DNA of 64,000 nt from Myxococcales bacterium (lineage in GTDB: Bacteria > Myxococcota_A > Polyangia > Nannocystales > Nannocystaceae). Positions 43,254 through 54,281 of the stretch are shown one piece after another; the stretch's first letter is position 1; each line of letters starts with the position of its first letter. The notes below the pieces were generated by a model. It was not told where the DNA came from, did no database searches, and saw only the letters and a program-made list of their open reading frames with translations. The position numbers and the translations under genes were made by a program. The stretch covers positions 62,001 through 126,000 of the forward strand of contig JACKDU010000007.1 of assembly GCA_020633335.1 (NCBI GenBank), read 5' to 3'.

Positions 43254-44042
43254 CTAGCCGAAGAGCGTCAGGTCGATCTTCGGCCACCACCAGGCGAGCG
43301 CCGCGAGGATGAGGGCGACCGCGCCGAAGAGCGCGCCGAGGCCGACGATCGTCGAGATCAGCAGGCGGAGCCAGGCCGGCCGCCTCTCCCGCGGCGGCAG
43401 CCGGAGGTAGACCTCGGTCACCGCCAGCGTCGGCAGGTAGAAGAAGAAGTCCATGGCGAAGTCGATCGCCCCGCGGAAGTCGACGGGGTCGTGGGTCGCC
43501 ATCCCGGTGAAGAGCCCCCAGAGCGAGTACTCGTAGCGGAAGAGGAGGCTCGAGAGGCCGAGCGCGAAGAGGCGGAGCGCCCAGGCGCGGTGCTGGACGA
43601 GCTCGCGGCGGCGGGCGTGACGGAGGGCGAGGAGCGCCGCGATCACCACCAGGACCCCGTAGAGCCCGAAGCCGACGCTCATCACCGGCCCCCCGACGGC
43701 GCCGCGGAGGAGGATGAAGAGGGTGCCGCCGATCCCGGCGATCAGCGCGGCGCCGATGTAGATCCGCCCGAGGACGCGGTGGACCTTCGGCGCCCGCGCG
43801 CGGACGCCGGGGAGGAGCTGGAGCGGCGCGATCAGGGTGATCAGCGCGCCGGCGACGAGGTGGAGGCCGATCGAGAGGTTGGCGAGCGCCTCGCCCGGGC
43901 TGTAGAGGTTGTGGAGGACCAGGTTCCACGACTCCCACTCGCCGCGGAGCGCCATCCCGCCGTAGTAGATCGCGATGTAGCAGACCCAGGCGACCGCGCC
44001 GATCGCAATGAGGAGCCAGTGGACGCGAGCGAGGCGTGACAC
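43254..44042 (-). CDS. DUF2306-like multi-pass membrane protein
   Basis: A 262-residue membrane protein with about six helices (HWLLIAIGAVAWVCYIAIYYGG, LVAGALITLIAPLQLLPGVR, YIGAALIAGIGGTLFILL, VLVVIAALLALRHAR, FYLPTLAVTEVYL and LGALFGAVALILAALAWWW). The 'HLVAG...LIAPLQLLPGVR...HRVLGRIYIGAAL...QHRAWALR' pattern is that of DUF2306, including the His residues that may bind haem. The function of the family is unknown. It converges on xdhB and starts with GTG. Confidence 0.7.
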   Translation of the reverse strand: MSRLARVHWLLIAIGAVAWVCYIAIYYGGMALRGEWESWNLVLHNLYSPGEALANLSIGLHLVAGALITLIAPLQLLPGVRARAPKVHRVLGRIYIGAALIAGIGGTLFILLRGAVGGPVMSVGFGLYGVLVVIAALLALRHARRRELVQHRAWALRLFALGLSSLLFRYEYSLWGLFTGMATHDPVDFRGAIDFAMDFFFYLPTLAVTEVYLRLPPRERRPAWLRLLISTIVGLGALFGAVALILAALAWWWPKIDLTLFG

Positions 44043-44256
44043 GGGGCGGAGGATAGCCGGCGAGGGTCGAGCATGCTGCGCGACGGCGCACGAGGCGAGG
44101 TCACGGGCGCCCCGATGGCGGGCGCGATATCGAGCGCGACCAGTGCCGCTCGGGGGCTGGCGGCCGGACTCGACGCGGGGCTCCGCGGAGATCGACGGCG
44201 GCGTCAGGACCGAGGGGGACGGGGACGCGGGAGAGCGAGGGGTGGATCGATCCGAG

Positions 44257-44296
44257 GATCGAGAGATCGAGAGATCGATAGATCGATAGATCGATG
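44257..44296. repeat. 8-bp tandem repeat, five copies
   Basis: Five copies of GATCGA(G/T)(A/G), ending GATCGATAGATCGATG, in the non-coding gap 44043-44330. Short-period repeats like this can vary in number by slippage. The rest of that gap shows no gene. Confidence 0.75.
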
Positions 44297-44330
44297 TCAG
44301 GCGAGCGAAGGCGGAGACGAAGGGGCGGCG

Positions 44331-44540
44331 CTACTCGAGATCCGGATGGGACTCATCCGGTCGGCGGACGACGGCGGCGCTGCGGAAGGGACGCGAGATC
44401 GGCCGGTTAAAGCGCGACGCCACCCTCTCGAGGGCGGCGCGGGCGGCTGCGGCGGCCTTGTCGACGATCTCTGCGTTCACCTCAAAGGGCTCGGGTAGGA
44501 GCGTCGCGTCGCCTTCAAGCTCGGGATTGGGTGAGATCAT
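44331..44540 (-). CDS. Small hypothetical protein
   Basis: A 69-residue protein (MISPNPELEGDATLLPEPFEV...). GAGGGGG lies six bases before the ATG, an excellent ribosome site, and codon bias is normal. It has an acidic, Pro-rich N terminus, an Ala-rich helix (EIVDKAAAAARAALERVASRF) and a basic end. No family was recognised. It lies in a 730-base gap and appears to be a real single-gene unit. Confidence 0.5.
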   Translation of the reverse strand: MISPNPELEGDATLLPEPFEVNAEIVDKAAAAARAALERVASRFNRPISRPFRSAAVVRRPDESHPDLE

Positions 44541-44774
44541 GCGGTCCCCCTCATGGCTCCGGCCATGGCGTGGAAGACAAGCATACGACCCCGATCGGGC
44601 CCCGCGTCAAGCTCCTGGCGAGAGGTCGCGGCGCCGCCGCGGCTGGAGGGCCGTCGACGGCGAACGCGGTCCGGCGACGCGCAGGTGGCGACACTCTCCG
44701 TTCGAGAGAGATGGCATGTCGATTGCTTTGCGGTCAGGTCCGGGCTCCGCCTGGCGCGATCGCCTCTCGCAACA

Positions 44775-47700
44775 CTAGTCACTGGCGCGCTCCGCCGCCG
44801 CGCTCGGGGCCTCTGGATCGACCTTGAGGGTGACCGCGTCGACCGCCCGGATCTCGGGGTCGACGGTCGGCAGCTCGAGGATCGGCACCTCCGGGCGACC
44901 GCGCGGACGATGTCGACGATGTGGTGATGGCAGGTGAAGAGGAGGACCTGGGCCGAGCGGGCGACCTCGCAGAGCGCGAGGAGGGTCGAGCGGGCGCGGG
45001 CGCGGTCGAAGTTGACGAGGACGTCGTCGATGATCACCGGCAGCGGCTCGGCGCGATCGCAGTACTCGAGGATGTAGGCGAGGCGGAGCGCGAGGAAGAG
45101 CTGCTCGCGGGTGCCGGTCGAGAGCTCGCGCGGGAGCCGGGCGACCCCGGCGGCGTCGTGGACCACCAGGGTGCCCGCCTGGCGATCGGCGCTGACGCGG
45201 AGGTGGCGACCGCCGGTGATCCGCGCGAGGAGGGACGAGGTCTGGCCGAGGATCGCCGGCTGGTTCTCGTCGGCGAAGCGATCGGTGACGCGGTTGAGGA
45301 TCCGCTCGGCGAGGTGGACGAGGAGGTAGCGATCGACCCGCTCCGCGAGCTCGGCGAGGAGCGACTGGACCTCGGCGCCGAGGCGGGCCGCACGATCGCC
45401 GCCGAGCGACTCGATCTCCTGATCGAGCTTGCCCTTCTGCTCGGCGAGGCCGGTCCGCTGGCGCTCGAGGGCGGCGAGGCGGGGATCGATCCGCGCGAGC
45501 TCGGCCCGCAGCGCCGCCGGATCGGCGTCGCCGAGCGCGGCCTCGAGGGCGGAGCGGGCCTCGCCGGGGGGACCCAGGCGCTCCTCCTGGCGGCGCTCGA
45601 GCTCGGCGACCCGGGCGAGGTCGTGGTCGCGACGGAGCGCCCGCTCGGCCGCGGCCTTGAGCGCCTCGTCGCCGTCGACCCGGGCGCGGGCGCGGAGATC
45701 GACGAGCTGGCGCTCGAGCTCCGCCGCGTGGGCGCGCGCCTGCTCGAGGAGGGGCGCCCGCTGGGCGAGCGCCTCGCGGGCGTGGGCGCGGGCGAGGTTG
45801 GCCCCGCGCGCGCTGGCGAGGCGGCGGGCGAGCTCCTCGAGGTGATCGACCAGCGCGCGGGCGCCGACGTCGATCTCGAGGCGACGGAGGAGCGCCTGCG
45901 ACTCGGCCTCGAGCTCGGCGAGGGCGGCCTCTCGCTCGCGCAGGGCGACCTCTCGCGGGCCCAGGAGCGCCCCGCGGGCGCGGGCGTCGGCGAGGCGCTC
46001 GAGGCGACGGAGGGCCTCCTGCGGGTCGAGGTCGCGGCGGAGGCCGATCTCCCCGAGGCGGCTGCGGAGCTCGTCGCGGAGCGCCGCCTCGCGCTCGCGC
46101 GAGCTCTCGAGGAGGCCGAGGGTGAGCTCGCGCGCGGCCTCGATCGACGCGAGGCGCTCGCGGGTCGACTCGCGGCGGCCGCGGCGGGCCTGGGCCTCGC
46201 GCTCGCGCTCGCGGAGGAGCTTGACCAGGAGCGGCCAGCCCGCGTGCTCCTGTCGGAGGTGGCGGCGGAGGCGGGCCTCGAAGGCGACCAGCGCCGGCTC
46301 GAGCGCCGACGCGCGCTGACGGACGTTGGCCAGCCGGAGCGCCGCCTCGCGGGCGCCCTCGAGCGCGCGGCGGCAGGCCAGCGCGTCGCGGGGATCGGGC
46401 GCCCGAGGCAGCGGGAGCAGCCGCCAGATCGCCTCCCAGCCGCGCCCCCAGGCCGCGAGATCCTCGGCGAGCCCCGCCTCGCCCGCGGCCAGGGCGCGCT
46501 CGGCCTCGGCCCTCGCCGCCCGTTGGCGGGCGAGCGCCTTGGCGTCCGCGAGGTGATCGGCGTGATCGCCGAGGGCGTCGACCGCCTCATCGGCGTCGAC
46601 GATCGCGGCCTCGACCGCCCGCAGGAGGCCGTAGCGCTCGAGCTCCGTCAGGCGCTCGGGGCCGGTGAGCCAGGCCATCCGCAGCTCGTCCCAGGCCCGC
46701 TGCCGGCGGCCGCGGGCGTCGTCGACCCGGGCGAGCGCGGCCTTGGCGGCCTCGGCCCCGCCGCGGGTTCGCTTCCCCTTTGAACCTGGCCTCTTCGACA
46801 GGTCCTCTTCAGCCTGGTCGATCTCACCGGTCTCACGGGCCAGGCGGTCGCGCTCGGCGCGCCAGCCGGCGGCCGCGCTCGTCGAGGTCGCCGCGGCGGG
46901 CGAGGGCGTCGGCGAGCGCCGCGACCTCGGGGAGCGCGAGCTCGGCGGCCGCGGCCGCGTCGAGGGCGAGGCCGAAGGGCGCGAGGCCGGCGCTGATCTC
47001 GGTCTCGAGGCGGAGCGCCTCGGCGGCGAGGCGATCGAGCTGGGCGCGGCGATCGCCGAGCTCCTCGAGCTCGAGCGCGAGGTGGAGCGCCTCGCGGTCG
47101 TCGGCGTCGTCCTGATCGCGGCCGAGGATCGCCCGCGCGGCCTCGATGTCGGCGCGCTGCTGCTGATCGGCGCGGGCCGCCTCGGCGACCTCGGCGGCCG
47201 CCCGCGCCCAGCGCTCGACGAGCTCGCGGAGGCGATCGAGGGCGGCGCCCGCCGGCGGCTCGACGCCCTCCATGTCTGCCGTCTCTTCGGCCAGCTTCTT
47301 TCGATCGAGGGCGAGGGCCGCCTGCTCGCCCGCGACCTCGCGCCGGAGCGCGGCCTGGTGGGCGGCCCGCCGGGTCACCCGCTCGATCGCCGCCTCCTCG
47401 GCGAGGAGCGCCTCGTCGACCGCGATCCCGGCGATCCTGGCCTCCTGCTGGGCGATCTCGGCCGCCAGCGCGGCGCTCCGGGCCCCGGCGATCGCCGCCT
47501 CGGCGACCAGCCGGAGCGCCCGCCGGGCCCCCTCCTCGTCGAGCCCGGCGCTGGCCGGACCCGCCGCCGCGAGCTCGCGCCGGAGGGCCGCGAGCTCGCG
47601 GGCCTCGGGGAGCGCGGTCAGGATCGCCTGCGCCCGCGCCCGCGCGGCCCGCTCCTCGGCGAGCTCGGCCCCGTTGGCGTCGATCTCCCGCCGGATCCTG

Positions 47701-48356
47701 GCGAGGCGCGCGGTCAGGTCCTGGTAGGCGCCCTGCTGCAGGGTCGCCTCCCGCAGCGCCGTCTGGGTCTCGCGGACCTGGGCGAGCCCGCGGTTGATCG
47801 CCGGCACCTTGCCCTGGTTCTTGTAGAGGTCGCGCCCCTCGCGGTGGAGATCGGCGAGGACCTGGCGGATCCGATCGCCGCTGCCGCCGAGCGCCGAGCC
47901 GCCGAGCACCTCGCTCAGGCCCGCGTCCTCGAGGACCCCGGCGCCCCGCTGGAGGTCGCCGAGGTCGAAGCCGAAGAGCGCGTTGTAGAGGTCGGCCCGG
48001 ATCCCGCCGAAGTAGGCGGCGAAGCGCTCGTCGTCGAGGTCGACGACCCCGGCCTGCGAGCTCAGGGTGCCGGTGAGCGAGTGCTTGCGCTTCTTGCGGC
48101 GCTCGACCGCGAGGCGCTGGCCGGCGCTGTCGCGGAGGCTCGCCCGAATGCGCATCGACTTGTAGTCGAAGCGGAAGGCGAGCGGGGTCTGGTGATCGAT
48201 CCCGAAGAAGAGGTCGCGGACCGCGTGGAGGAGCGTGCTCTTGCCGGCCTCGTTCGCCCCCCAGATCACCGTGAGGCCGCCGCGGCCGCTGCCGAGGTCG
48301 AGCTCGAGGCGTTCGAAGTGGCCGTAGCGCTCGACGATGAGGCGGTCGATGATCAC
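44775..48356 (-). CDS. YhaN-like AAA/SMC-type ATPase (two frame shifts in this sequence)
   Basis: A protein of about 1,190 residues. The N terminus is RYGHFERLELDLG with Walker A GANEAGKST (33-41). Long coiled-coil arms follow, then signature ELSTGTREQLFLALRLAY, Walker B PLPVIIDDVLVNFD and the His-rich end LLFTCHHHIVD. Coding moves frame at about 46845-46865 and again near 44891-44898; beyond the second shift the end reads VPILELPTVDPEIRAVDAVTLKVD. Codon bias is normal on all three parts. GTG 48356 overlaps the stop of the nuclease gene (GTGA). Together they form a YhaO-YhaN-type nuclease-ATPase pair, probably for DNA break processing like SbcCD. Confidence 0.85.
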
Positions 48357-49600
48357 CGCGGGATCTCCAGCGCGGCCGCCCCGAGCTTGCCGAGGAGGAG
48401 CGACTCGAGCTCGTCGAGGCGGGGGATGATCGCCGCCGGGTCGTCGAGGCGGAGGTCGAGGAGCGGGGCGACGCTGGCCGCGAGCGGCCCGAGCTCGCCG
48501 AGGTAGTCGCGGAGCGCCTCGGGATCGGCGGCGACGCGGGCGAGCTCGGCCCGGAGCGCGCCGAGGAGGAGGGTGTGCTCGCCGATCGCCGCCTCGCCCT
48601 CGGGGTGGGAGGTGCGGAAGCGGATCTTCTCCGGCCAGATCGCCCCGAGATCCGCCGCGATCGCCCGAATTTGGGCCTCCAGCGGCTCCGGGTTGGCGGC
48701 CAGCGCCTCGTGGAGGCCGGTCGCCCCCTCGACGATCACCCGCGCGAGGATCGGCCGCCCGTCGGCGCCGACGAGCGCGCCCTTGAGGCCCGCCCGGACC
48801 TCGGCGAGGAGGTCGTCGAGGTTCTGCGCCTTCGCGGCCGAGGCGACCACCGTCGCCCAGCGGACGACGTCGAGCTCGCGGGCCTCGACCCTGCGGATCT
48901 GGAGGCCGTCGACGTCGACGATCACGCAGCCCTTGGGGCCGGTCTCGCGGGCGTGGCGGCCCTGGAGGTTGCCCGGATAGACCACCCAGGGGCCCTCGCT
49001 GAGGATCTCGCGGCGGTGGACGTGGCCGAGCGCCCAGTAGTCGTAGCCGTGGTCGACGAGCTGCGAGACCGTGCAGGGCGCGTAGTTGCCGTGGTCGCTG
49101 CTGCCCACCGCGTTGGTGTGGAGGAGGCCGATGTTGAGGAGGTCGCGGCGGCGCCCGGGGTAGCGCTGCGCGAGGTTCTCGTCGACGCTGCGCTCGCCGT
49201 AGCTCTGGCCGTGGACGGCGACCCCGAGGTCCTCGAAGGTCACGGTCTCGGGGGCGTCGGCGGCGAGGGTGGTGACGTGCTCCGGCAGCGGCACGTGGCG
49301 CGAGATCACCGACTCGGCGTCGTGGTTGCCGCGGATCATCACCACCCGCGTGTTGCTCTCGCGGAGGCGGCTGAGCTCGCGGACGAAGAAGAGGCCGGTG
49401 TTGAAGTCGCGCCACTCGCCGTCGAAGACGTCGCCGGCGAGGAGGAGGAGCTCGGCCTCGTGATCGAGGCAGAGGTCGATGAGGCGGCGGAAGGCGCGGC
49501 GGGTCGCCAGGCGGATGTCGTCGACCGGCGCCCCCTCGATCCGCCCGAGGCCGCGGAGGGGGCTGTCGATGTGGAGATCGGCGGCGTGGACCACCCGCAT
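48353..49600 (-). CDS. YhaO-like DNA repair exonuclease (metallophosphoesterase)
   Basis: A 415-residue SbcD/Mre11-type nuclease. Two-metal site motifs are ADLHIDSP (D-x-H), LLLAGDVFDGE, IRGNHDAESV, GLLHTNAVG and YWALGHVHRRE. A C-terminal part (about 260-415) lacks close motifs and probably binds the ATPase. Start MRVVHAADLH is the family norm. It overlaps the YhaN-like gene by four bases. It is divergent from a WYL regulator across 274 bases. Confidence 0.88.
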   Translation of the reverse strand: MRVVHAADLHIDSPLRGLGRIEGAPVDDIRLATRRAFRRLIDLCLDHEAELLLLAGDVFDGEWRDFNTGLFFVRELSRLRESNTRVVMIRGNHDAESVISRHVPLPEHVTTLAADAPETVTFEDLGVAVHGQSYGERSVDENLAQRYPGRRRDLLNIGLLHTNAVGSSDHGNYAPCTVSQLVDHGYDYWALGHVHRREILSEGPWVVYPGNLQGRHARETGPKGCVIVDVDGLQIRRVEARELDVVRWATVVASAAKAQNLDDLLAEVRAGLKGALVGADGRPILARVIVEGATGLHEALAANPEPLEAQIRAIAADLGAIWPEKIRFRTSHPEGEAAIGEHTLLLGALRAELARVAADPEALRDYLGELGPLAASVAPLLDLRLDDPAAIIPRLDELESLLLGKLGAAALEIPR

Positions 49601-49874
49601 GGCCAGCAAGCTCGCACCTCTCGGATCGCCGCGCCAGGGGGTCGCGGGCGAAAATCCCGGCGGCGGGGGTCGCGGGCGACGATCGCCGGCCGACCGACGA
49701 TCGCCGACGGCGCGTGCGCCGAGATCGCCGGCGCCGATCTCCATGAGATCGACGGGCCGCGACCGGCGATCGCCGGAGGATCGCCTGCGGGCCCTCCGCA
49801 GGCGCCGATCGACGATCGGCATCGCCGCTGGTTGTTGCTAGGATGCGGCCCTCTCCAGCCCCCCGGAGCTGCCG
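49601..49874. other. Divergent intergenic region with hairpin and GATCGCC words
   Basis: Stem GCCTGCGG (49783-49790) and CCGCAGGC (49796-49803) form an 8-bp hairpin with loop GCCCT, and CCGGCGATCGCCGG (49763-49776) is a perfect palindrome. The words CGATCGCC and GGCGATC recur many times over about 150 bases. It presumably holds promoters for the nuclease pair and the WYL gene. Confidence 0.45.
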
Positions 49875-50885
49875 GTGACCGACAAGAACGACTCGTCACG
49901 GACTGTCCAGCAGACCGCTCGTCTGATCCTCCGCTACCTCCGGGACAACCCCGAGGGGACGACCAAGGAGACCCTCGCCAAGAAGGCCCAGGTCGCGCCG
50001 GTGACCGTCCAGCGGGCGCTCAAGTTCATGCGCGAGGAGTGGGACGCGCCCCTCGAGTTCAACCACGGTTCGAAGCGCTGGCACCTCCTCGACGCCAAGT
50101 TCACCCTCCCGCTCACCGATCCGGATCCCGAGGATCTGACGGCGGTCGTCTTCGCCTCGGCCCTCCTCGCGCCGGTCGGCGACGAGGAGCTCAACTCGCG
50201 GGTCAAGCGGCTCATCGAGCAGATGGACGACGCCCTCGAGGACGCGCCGAAGGCGAAGAACGACGCCAAGGTGCGGCCCCGCAGCGTCACCGCGACCGTC
50301 ACCACCGGCTCGCAGGTCGACTACCGGATGGTCTCGAAGCTCCTCCTGGCGATCGGCTCCGGGGTCGTGCGGATCGAGTACGAGAGCCCCTGGGCCGGCA
50401 CCCACAAGACCTACGACATCGAGCCCTGGCAGATCCGGATCCACGACGGGCAGATGTACATGCGGGCCTACTCGCGGAGCCACGGCGAGCCCCGCTCCTT
50501 CCGGGTCGCCCAGGTCACCCACGCGCGGGTGCTGCCGAGCGAGGCGCCGCGCGAGGCGGTGCCGACCAAGGACGAGCTCTGGGGCGGTCAGCCGGCCTAC
50601 GGGATCGACTGGGACCGCCCGGGGACCGCGACCTTCCGGGTCCGCGGCGGCGTCGCCCGCTGGATCGGCCGGATGATCTGGGACCCCGGCCAGGAGGACC
50701 GCTGGATCGAGCCCGGCGATCTCCTCGAGCGCAAGATGCCCTACCACTCGTGCCGCGAGCTCGCCCGCCGCCTCCTCAGCATCGCCGACGGGCTCGAGAT
50801 GATCGAGCCGAAGGAGCTGCGCGACGAGGTTCTCGGCTTCTCCCGCGGGCTCATCGATCGGGTCGGCGGCGGCGCGGCGTCGTAG
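49875..50885 (+). CDS. WYL-domain transcriptional regulator
   Basis: A 336-residue regulator: winged helix (TARLILRYLRDNPEGTTKETLAKKAQVAPVTVQRALKFMREE, residues 14-54), then a WYL domain (VVRIEYESPWAGTHKTYDIEPWQIRIHDGQMYMRAYSRSHGEPRSFRVAQVT). WYL domains sense ligands such as single-stranded DNA or nucleotides, and many control DNA repair or defence genes. Its position divergent from a nuclease-ATPase pair agrees with that. GTG start at 49875 follows GGAG. Confidence 0.88.
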   Translation: MTDKNDSSRTVQQTARLILRYLRDNPEGTTKETLAKKAQVAPVTVQRALKFMREEWDAPLEFNHGSKRWHLLDAKFTLPLTDPDPEDLTAVVFASALLAPVGDEELNSRVKRLIEQMDDALEDAPKAKNDAKVRPRSVTATVTTGSQVDYRMVSKLLLAIGSGVVRIEYESPWAGTHKTYDIEPWQIRIHDGQMYMRAYSRSHGEPRSFRVAQVTHARVLPSEAPREAVPTKDELWGGQPAYGIDWDRPGTATFRVRGGVARWIGRMIWDPGQEDRWIEPGDLLERKMPYHSCRELARRLLSIADGLEMIEPKELRDEVLGFSRGLIDRVGGGAAS

Positions 50886-50897
50886 GCGGCGCGCGCG

Positions 50898-52484
50898 TCA
50901 GCGGGTGAAGATCCCGGTCACGGCGCTGCTGTAGCCGCCGTCGTAGGTGTAGAAGCGGCCCTCGCCGAGGTGGGAGCCGATCGACGCGTTCACCTGGAGG
51001 TAGTAGTGAGCGCCGGGCTCGAGCACCCCCGGCGGCAGGGTGACGCTGGTCCCCTCGGTGACGTAGCTGAAGATCGTCCGCTGCGAGGCCGCGACCGTGC
51101 CGTCGCCGCCGAGGGTGTCGTCGATCGTCCGGACGCGGACGCTGTAGAGATCGGCCGCCCCGGTCGCCGGCGGGGTGAAGGTGATCGTCGGCGTCTCGCC
51201 GACCCCGTCCATCGTCGCGTCGACCGGCAGCGGCGCGCCGTTGATCATGACGTCGCGGACCAGCGTAATCCGCGGCTCGACCGGCGCGCCGCCGAGGGCC
51301 GCCAGCGACCAGTCGGTCTCGACCTGCGCGTAGACGTACTTGGTGTCGCCGGTCGCCGGGTGGACGACGGGATGCCAGTGGATGCAGCGGGTGAAGAGCA
51401 CCTCCTCGCCGACCGGGAAGGGATCGCCGTAGACGAGCTCGAGCACCCGATCCGGCGGGACAGCGCCGGACACCGAGATCTCGGCGAGCGTCGGCAGCAT
51501 CCCGTAGACCGGCCCGTCCTCCCCGGGCTCGCGGGCCAGCGACACGTCGCACTCGACCTGCTCGGGGTTCGGCACGTTCGCGGCGAGGGCGCCGGAGAAT
51601 TGCGTGGCTCGGAGGTCGACGACGAGCGAGACCTCGGGGGCGACGACGAAGCTCCCCTGAGCCGGCGTGGTCGCGCCGTCGATCATCGCCGGGAGGGTCA
51701 GGGGCGCGGCCTCGTGGAGCCGCCAGAGGGAGGCGGAGAACCAGGGATCGTCGTAGCCCGGATCGTCGAGGAGCGGCGAGATCTGGAGGTGCGTGAGCCA
51801 GAGATCGTCGCCCGCGCCGGGATCGATCAAGGACGAGCCGTCGCGCGACGTGTACGTCGACCACGGGATCTGCCAGCCGTCGATCGCCTCGTCGAAGTCG
51901 ACCGGCTCGCCGACGAGGTCCTCCGGCGGATCGAGGTAGAGGAGCGCGTCGGCGTTGTAGGAGTAGAGCTCAAAGCGATCGCCGTATTCGTAGGGGGTCA
52001 TCGCGTCGACCGAGAGCTCGACGCGGGTCTCCTCGCTGGTCGCCAGCGCGGGCTCGGGGCGGCCGCTGTAGACCCGGCCGGTGTAGAGATCACGGAGATC
52101 GGTCTCGACGACCCAGTAGTAGCCCGGAGCGCCCGGATACTCCGGATCCGGCGGGTTTCGCCAGTGGAGCTGGAAGGTCCCCGCCGGGACCCCGTCGAAG
52201 ACCACCCAGGCCTTGCCGTCGTAGGCGCCCTCGAAGGTCTCGTCGCCGGACTTGATCGTGATCACCGCACCGTCGGCCGTCGGGTCCTTGGAGAACGAGA
52301 CCATCGCGCCCGCGAGCGGCCGGTAGTCGTCGGCGGTCGCCAGGCGGACGGGCTCGTCGACGCCGGTGGAGTCGGAGTCGGAGTCGGTGGCGCTGCCGCC
52401 TTCGCCGTCATCGGACGCGCAGGCGCCCGCGAGCGAGACCGCGAGGGCGAGCGCGAGGGCGTAGCGCGGAGCGAGCGGGGGCAT
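50898..52484 (-). CDS. Large surface lipoprotein of unknown function
   Basis: A 528-residue lipoprotein with lipobox AGAC (about residue 22), a short acidic linker (DSDSDSTG) and a long beta-rich body. The body has no catalytic motif that I recognise; it contains Ig-like or propeller-like strands (GAPGYYWVVETDLRDLYTGRVYSG, TLAEISVSGAVPPDRVLELVYGD). It has two isolated Cys, at QVECDVS and FTRCIHWHP, the second beside a His pair. It is divergent from the gene at 52774 and converges on the WYL gene. Confidence 0.65.
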   Translation of the reverse strand: MPPLAPRYALALALAVSLAGACASDDGEGGSATDSDSDSTGVDEPVRLATADDYRPLAGAMVSFSKDPTADGAVITIKSGDETFEGAYDGKAWVVFDGVPAGTFQLHWRNPPDPEYPGAPGYYWVVETDLRDLYTGRVYSGRPEPALATSEETRVELSVDAMTPYEYGDRFELYSYNADALLYLDPPEDLVGEPVDFDEAIDGWQIPWSTYTSRDGSSLIDPGAGDDLWLTHLQISPLLDDPGYDDPWFSASLWRLHEAAPLTLPAMIDGATTPAQGSFVVAPEVSLVVDLRATQFSGALAANVPNPEQVECDVSLAREPGEDGPVYGMLPTLAEISVSGAVPPDRVLELVYGDPFPVGEEVLFTRCIHWHPVVHPATGDTKYVYAQVETDWSLAALGGAPVEPRITLVRDVMINGAPLPVDATMDGVGETPTITFTPPATGAADLYSVRVRTIDDTLGGDGTVAASQRTIFSYVTEGTSVTLPPGVLEPGAHYYLQVNASIGSHLGEGRFYTYDGGYSSAVTGIFTR

Positions 52485-52773
52485 CCGGCGATTGGACCAG
52501 ATCGCTTGCTGTCTGAACAGTCAGGCCGTCGCGCAATCTTGGGGGCGGGCGCTGTCCTCTCGAGTGGACAACATGGAGCGAGCGCCGAGCCGACGTCTGC
52601 TCGCGGGCCCGCCTCCGCCGCGTGAAGGCGGCGACCTCCGGGCGACCTCGCGCGCGGCCGCACGCGCCCGGGAAGCGCCGTAGCCCCCCGCAGAACGGCG
52701 ATTGAGAGCGCGTGGGTTTGCACGCGGAGGTCGCCTCGTCAGCGCCCGCCGGCCGCGATACGCTTGAGCGCCG

Positions 52774-53544
<771 letters not shown>

Positions 53545-53586
53545 CCAGCGATGACCGCCGGGTGTCGGCGGGCGTAGACTCGCCCC

Positions 53587-54228
53587 GTGACCTCGCCCCG
53601 TCATCCTGCGTCCGCCGCCCGGCTCGCGGCGCTCGCGATCGCGCTCGCCGTCGCGGGGAGCGGATGCACAGGACCCAAGGGACAGGTGAGCGACAACCCC
53701 GAGCCCGCGGCCGCCGGCGCCCGCCAGGTGATCCCCCAGGGCCTCGTCCACGTCGGCTTCGTCGACGTCGACGCCGCGCCCGCGAAGACCTTCCCCTGGC
53801 GCGACGCGGCCGCGCTCCGCGACGAGATCAACCGCGGCCAGGTCGGCGGCGAGGCCGGTCACCTCCGCTGGTTCTTCCACGCCTTCGATCGCCGCCACAT
53901 GTGGTTCTTCATCGGCCGCTACGAGCCGCGCGAGCCGGTCGGCGGGGTCTACCGGGCCGAGCGCCAGGTGATCGTCCGGCGCTCGCGGGCGGCCGAGGAG
54001 GGGCTCGGCGTCGCCGCGACGATCGCCGGCTACGAGCGCGGCCAGGTCGGCCTCCGCGCGGGGATGTCGCCCGAGGAGGTCGAGGCCCGCCACGGCGCGC
54101 CCCAGCAGGTGATCCAGCTCGGTCCCTTCGGCGCCTTCGACTACATCTACGCGGACATCTGCGTCCGCTTCCTCGAGAACCAGGCCTCCCACATCCTGGC
54201 CCGCGAGCTCTGCGTCGGGCCCGAGTAG
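53587..54228 (+). CDS. Lipoprotein with SmpA/OmlA-like domain
   Basis: A 213-residue lipoprotein starting at GTG, with lipobox AGSGC (about residue 24). Its end (GLRAGMSPEEVEARHGAPQQVIQLGPFGAFDYIYADICVRF) fits the BLIP/SmpA fold: 'G-M-x2-x2-V-x2-x-x-G-x-P', then strands. The middle (VHVGFVDVDAAPAKTFPW...WFFHAFDRRHMWFFIGRYEPREPVGG) is rich in aromatic residues. It follows the previous gene by 42 bases. BamE-type proteins share the fold, but this one is longer and its role is unclear. Confidence 0.62.
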   Translation: MTSPRHPASAARLAALAIALAVAGSGCTGPKGQVSDNPEPAAAGARQVIPQGLVHVGFVDVDAAPAKTFPWRDAAALRDEINRGQVGGEAGHLRWFFHAFDRRHMWFFIGRYEPREPVGGVYRAERQVIVRRSRAAEEGLGVAATIAGYERGQVGLRAGMSPEEVEARHGAPQQVIQLGPFGAFDYIYADICVRFLENQASHILARELCVGPE

Positions 54229-54281
54229 AGCCAGCCTTCCTCAAGAGACAGGTCGCCGCCTCTCGGCCCGCAGGTCCGCTC

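Noticed and set aside
44921..46783. Long plus-strand frame opposite the YhaN-like gene
   Set aside because: Glu/Ala/Arg-rich shadow of the coiled-coil coding; the ATPase motifs are all on the minus strand.
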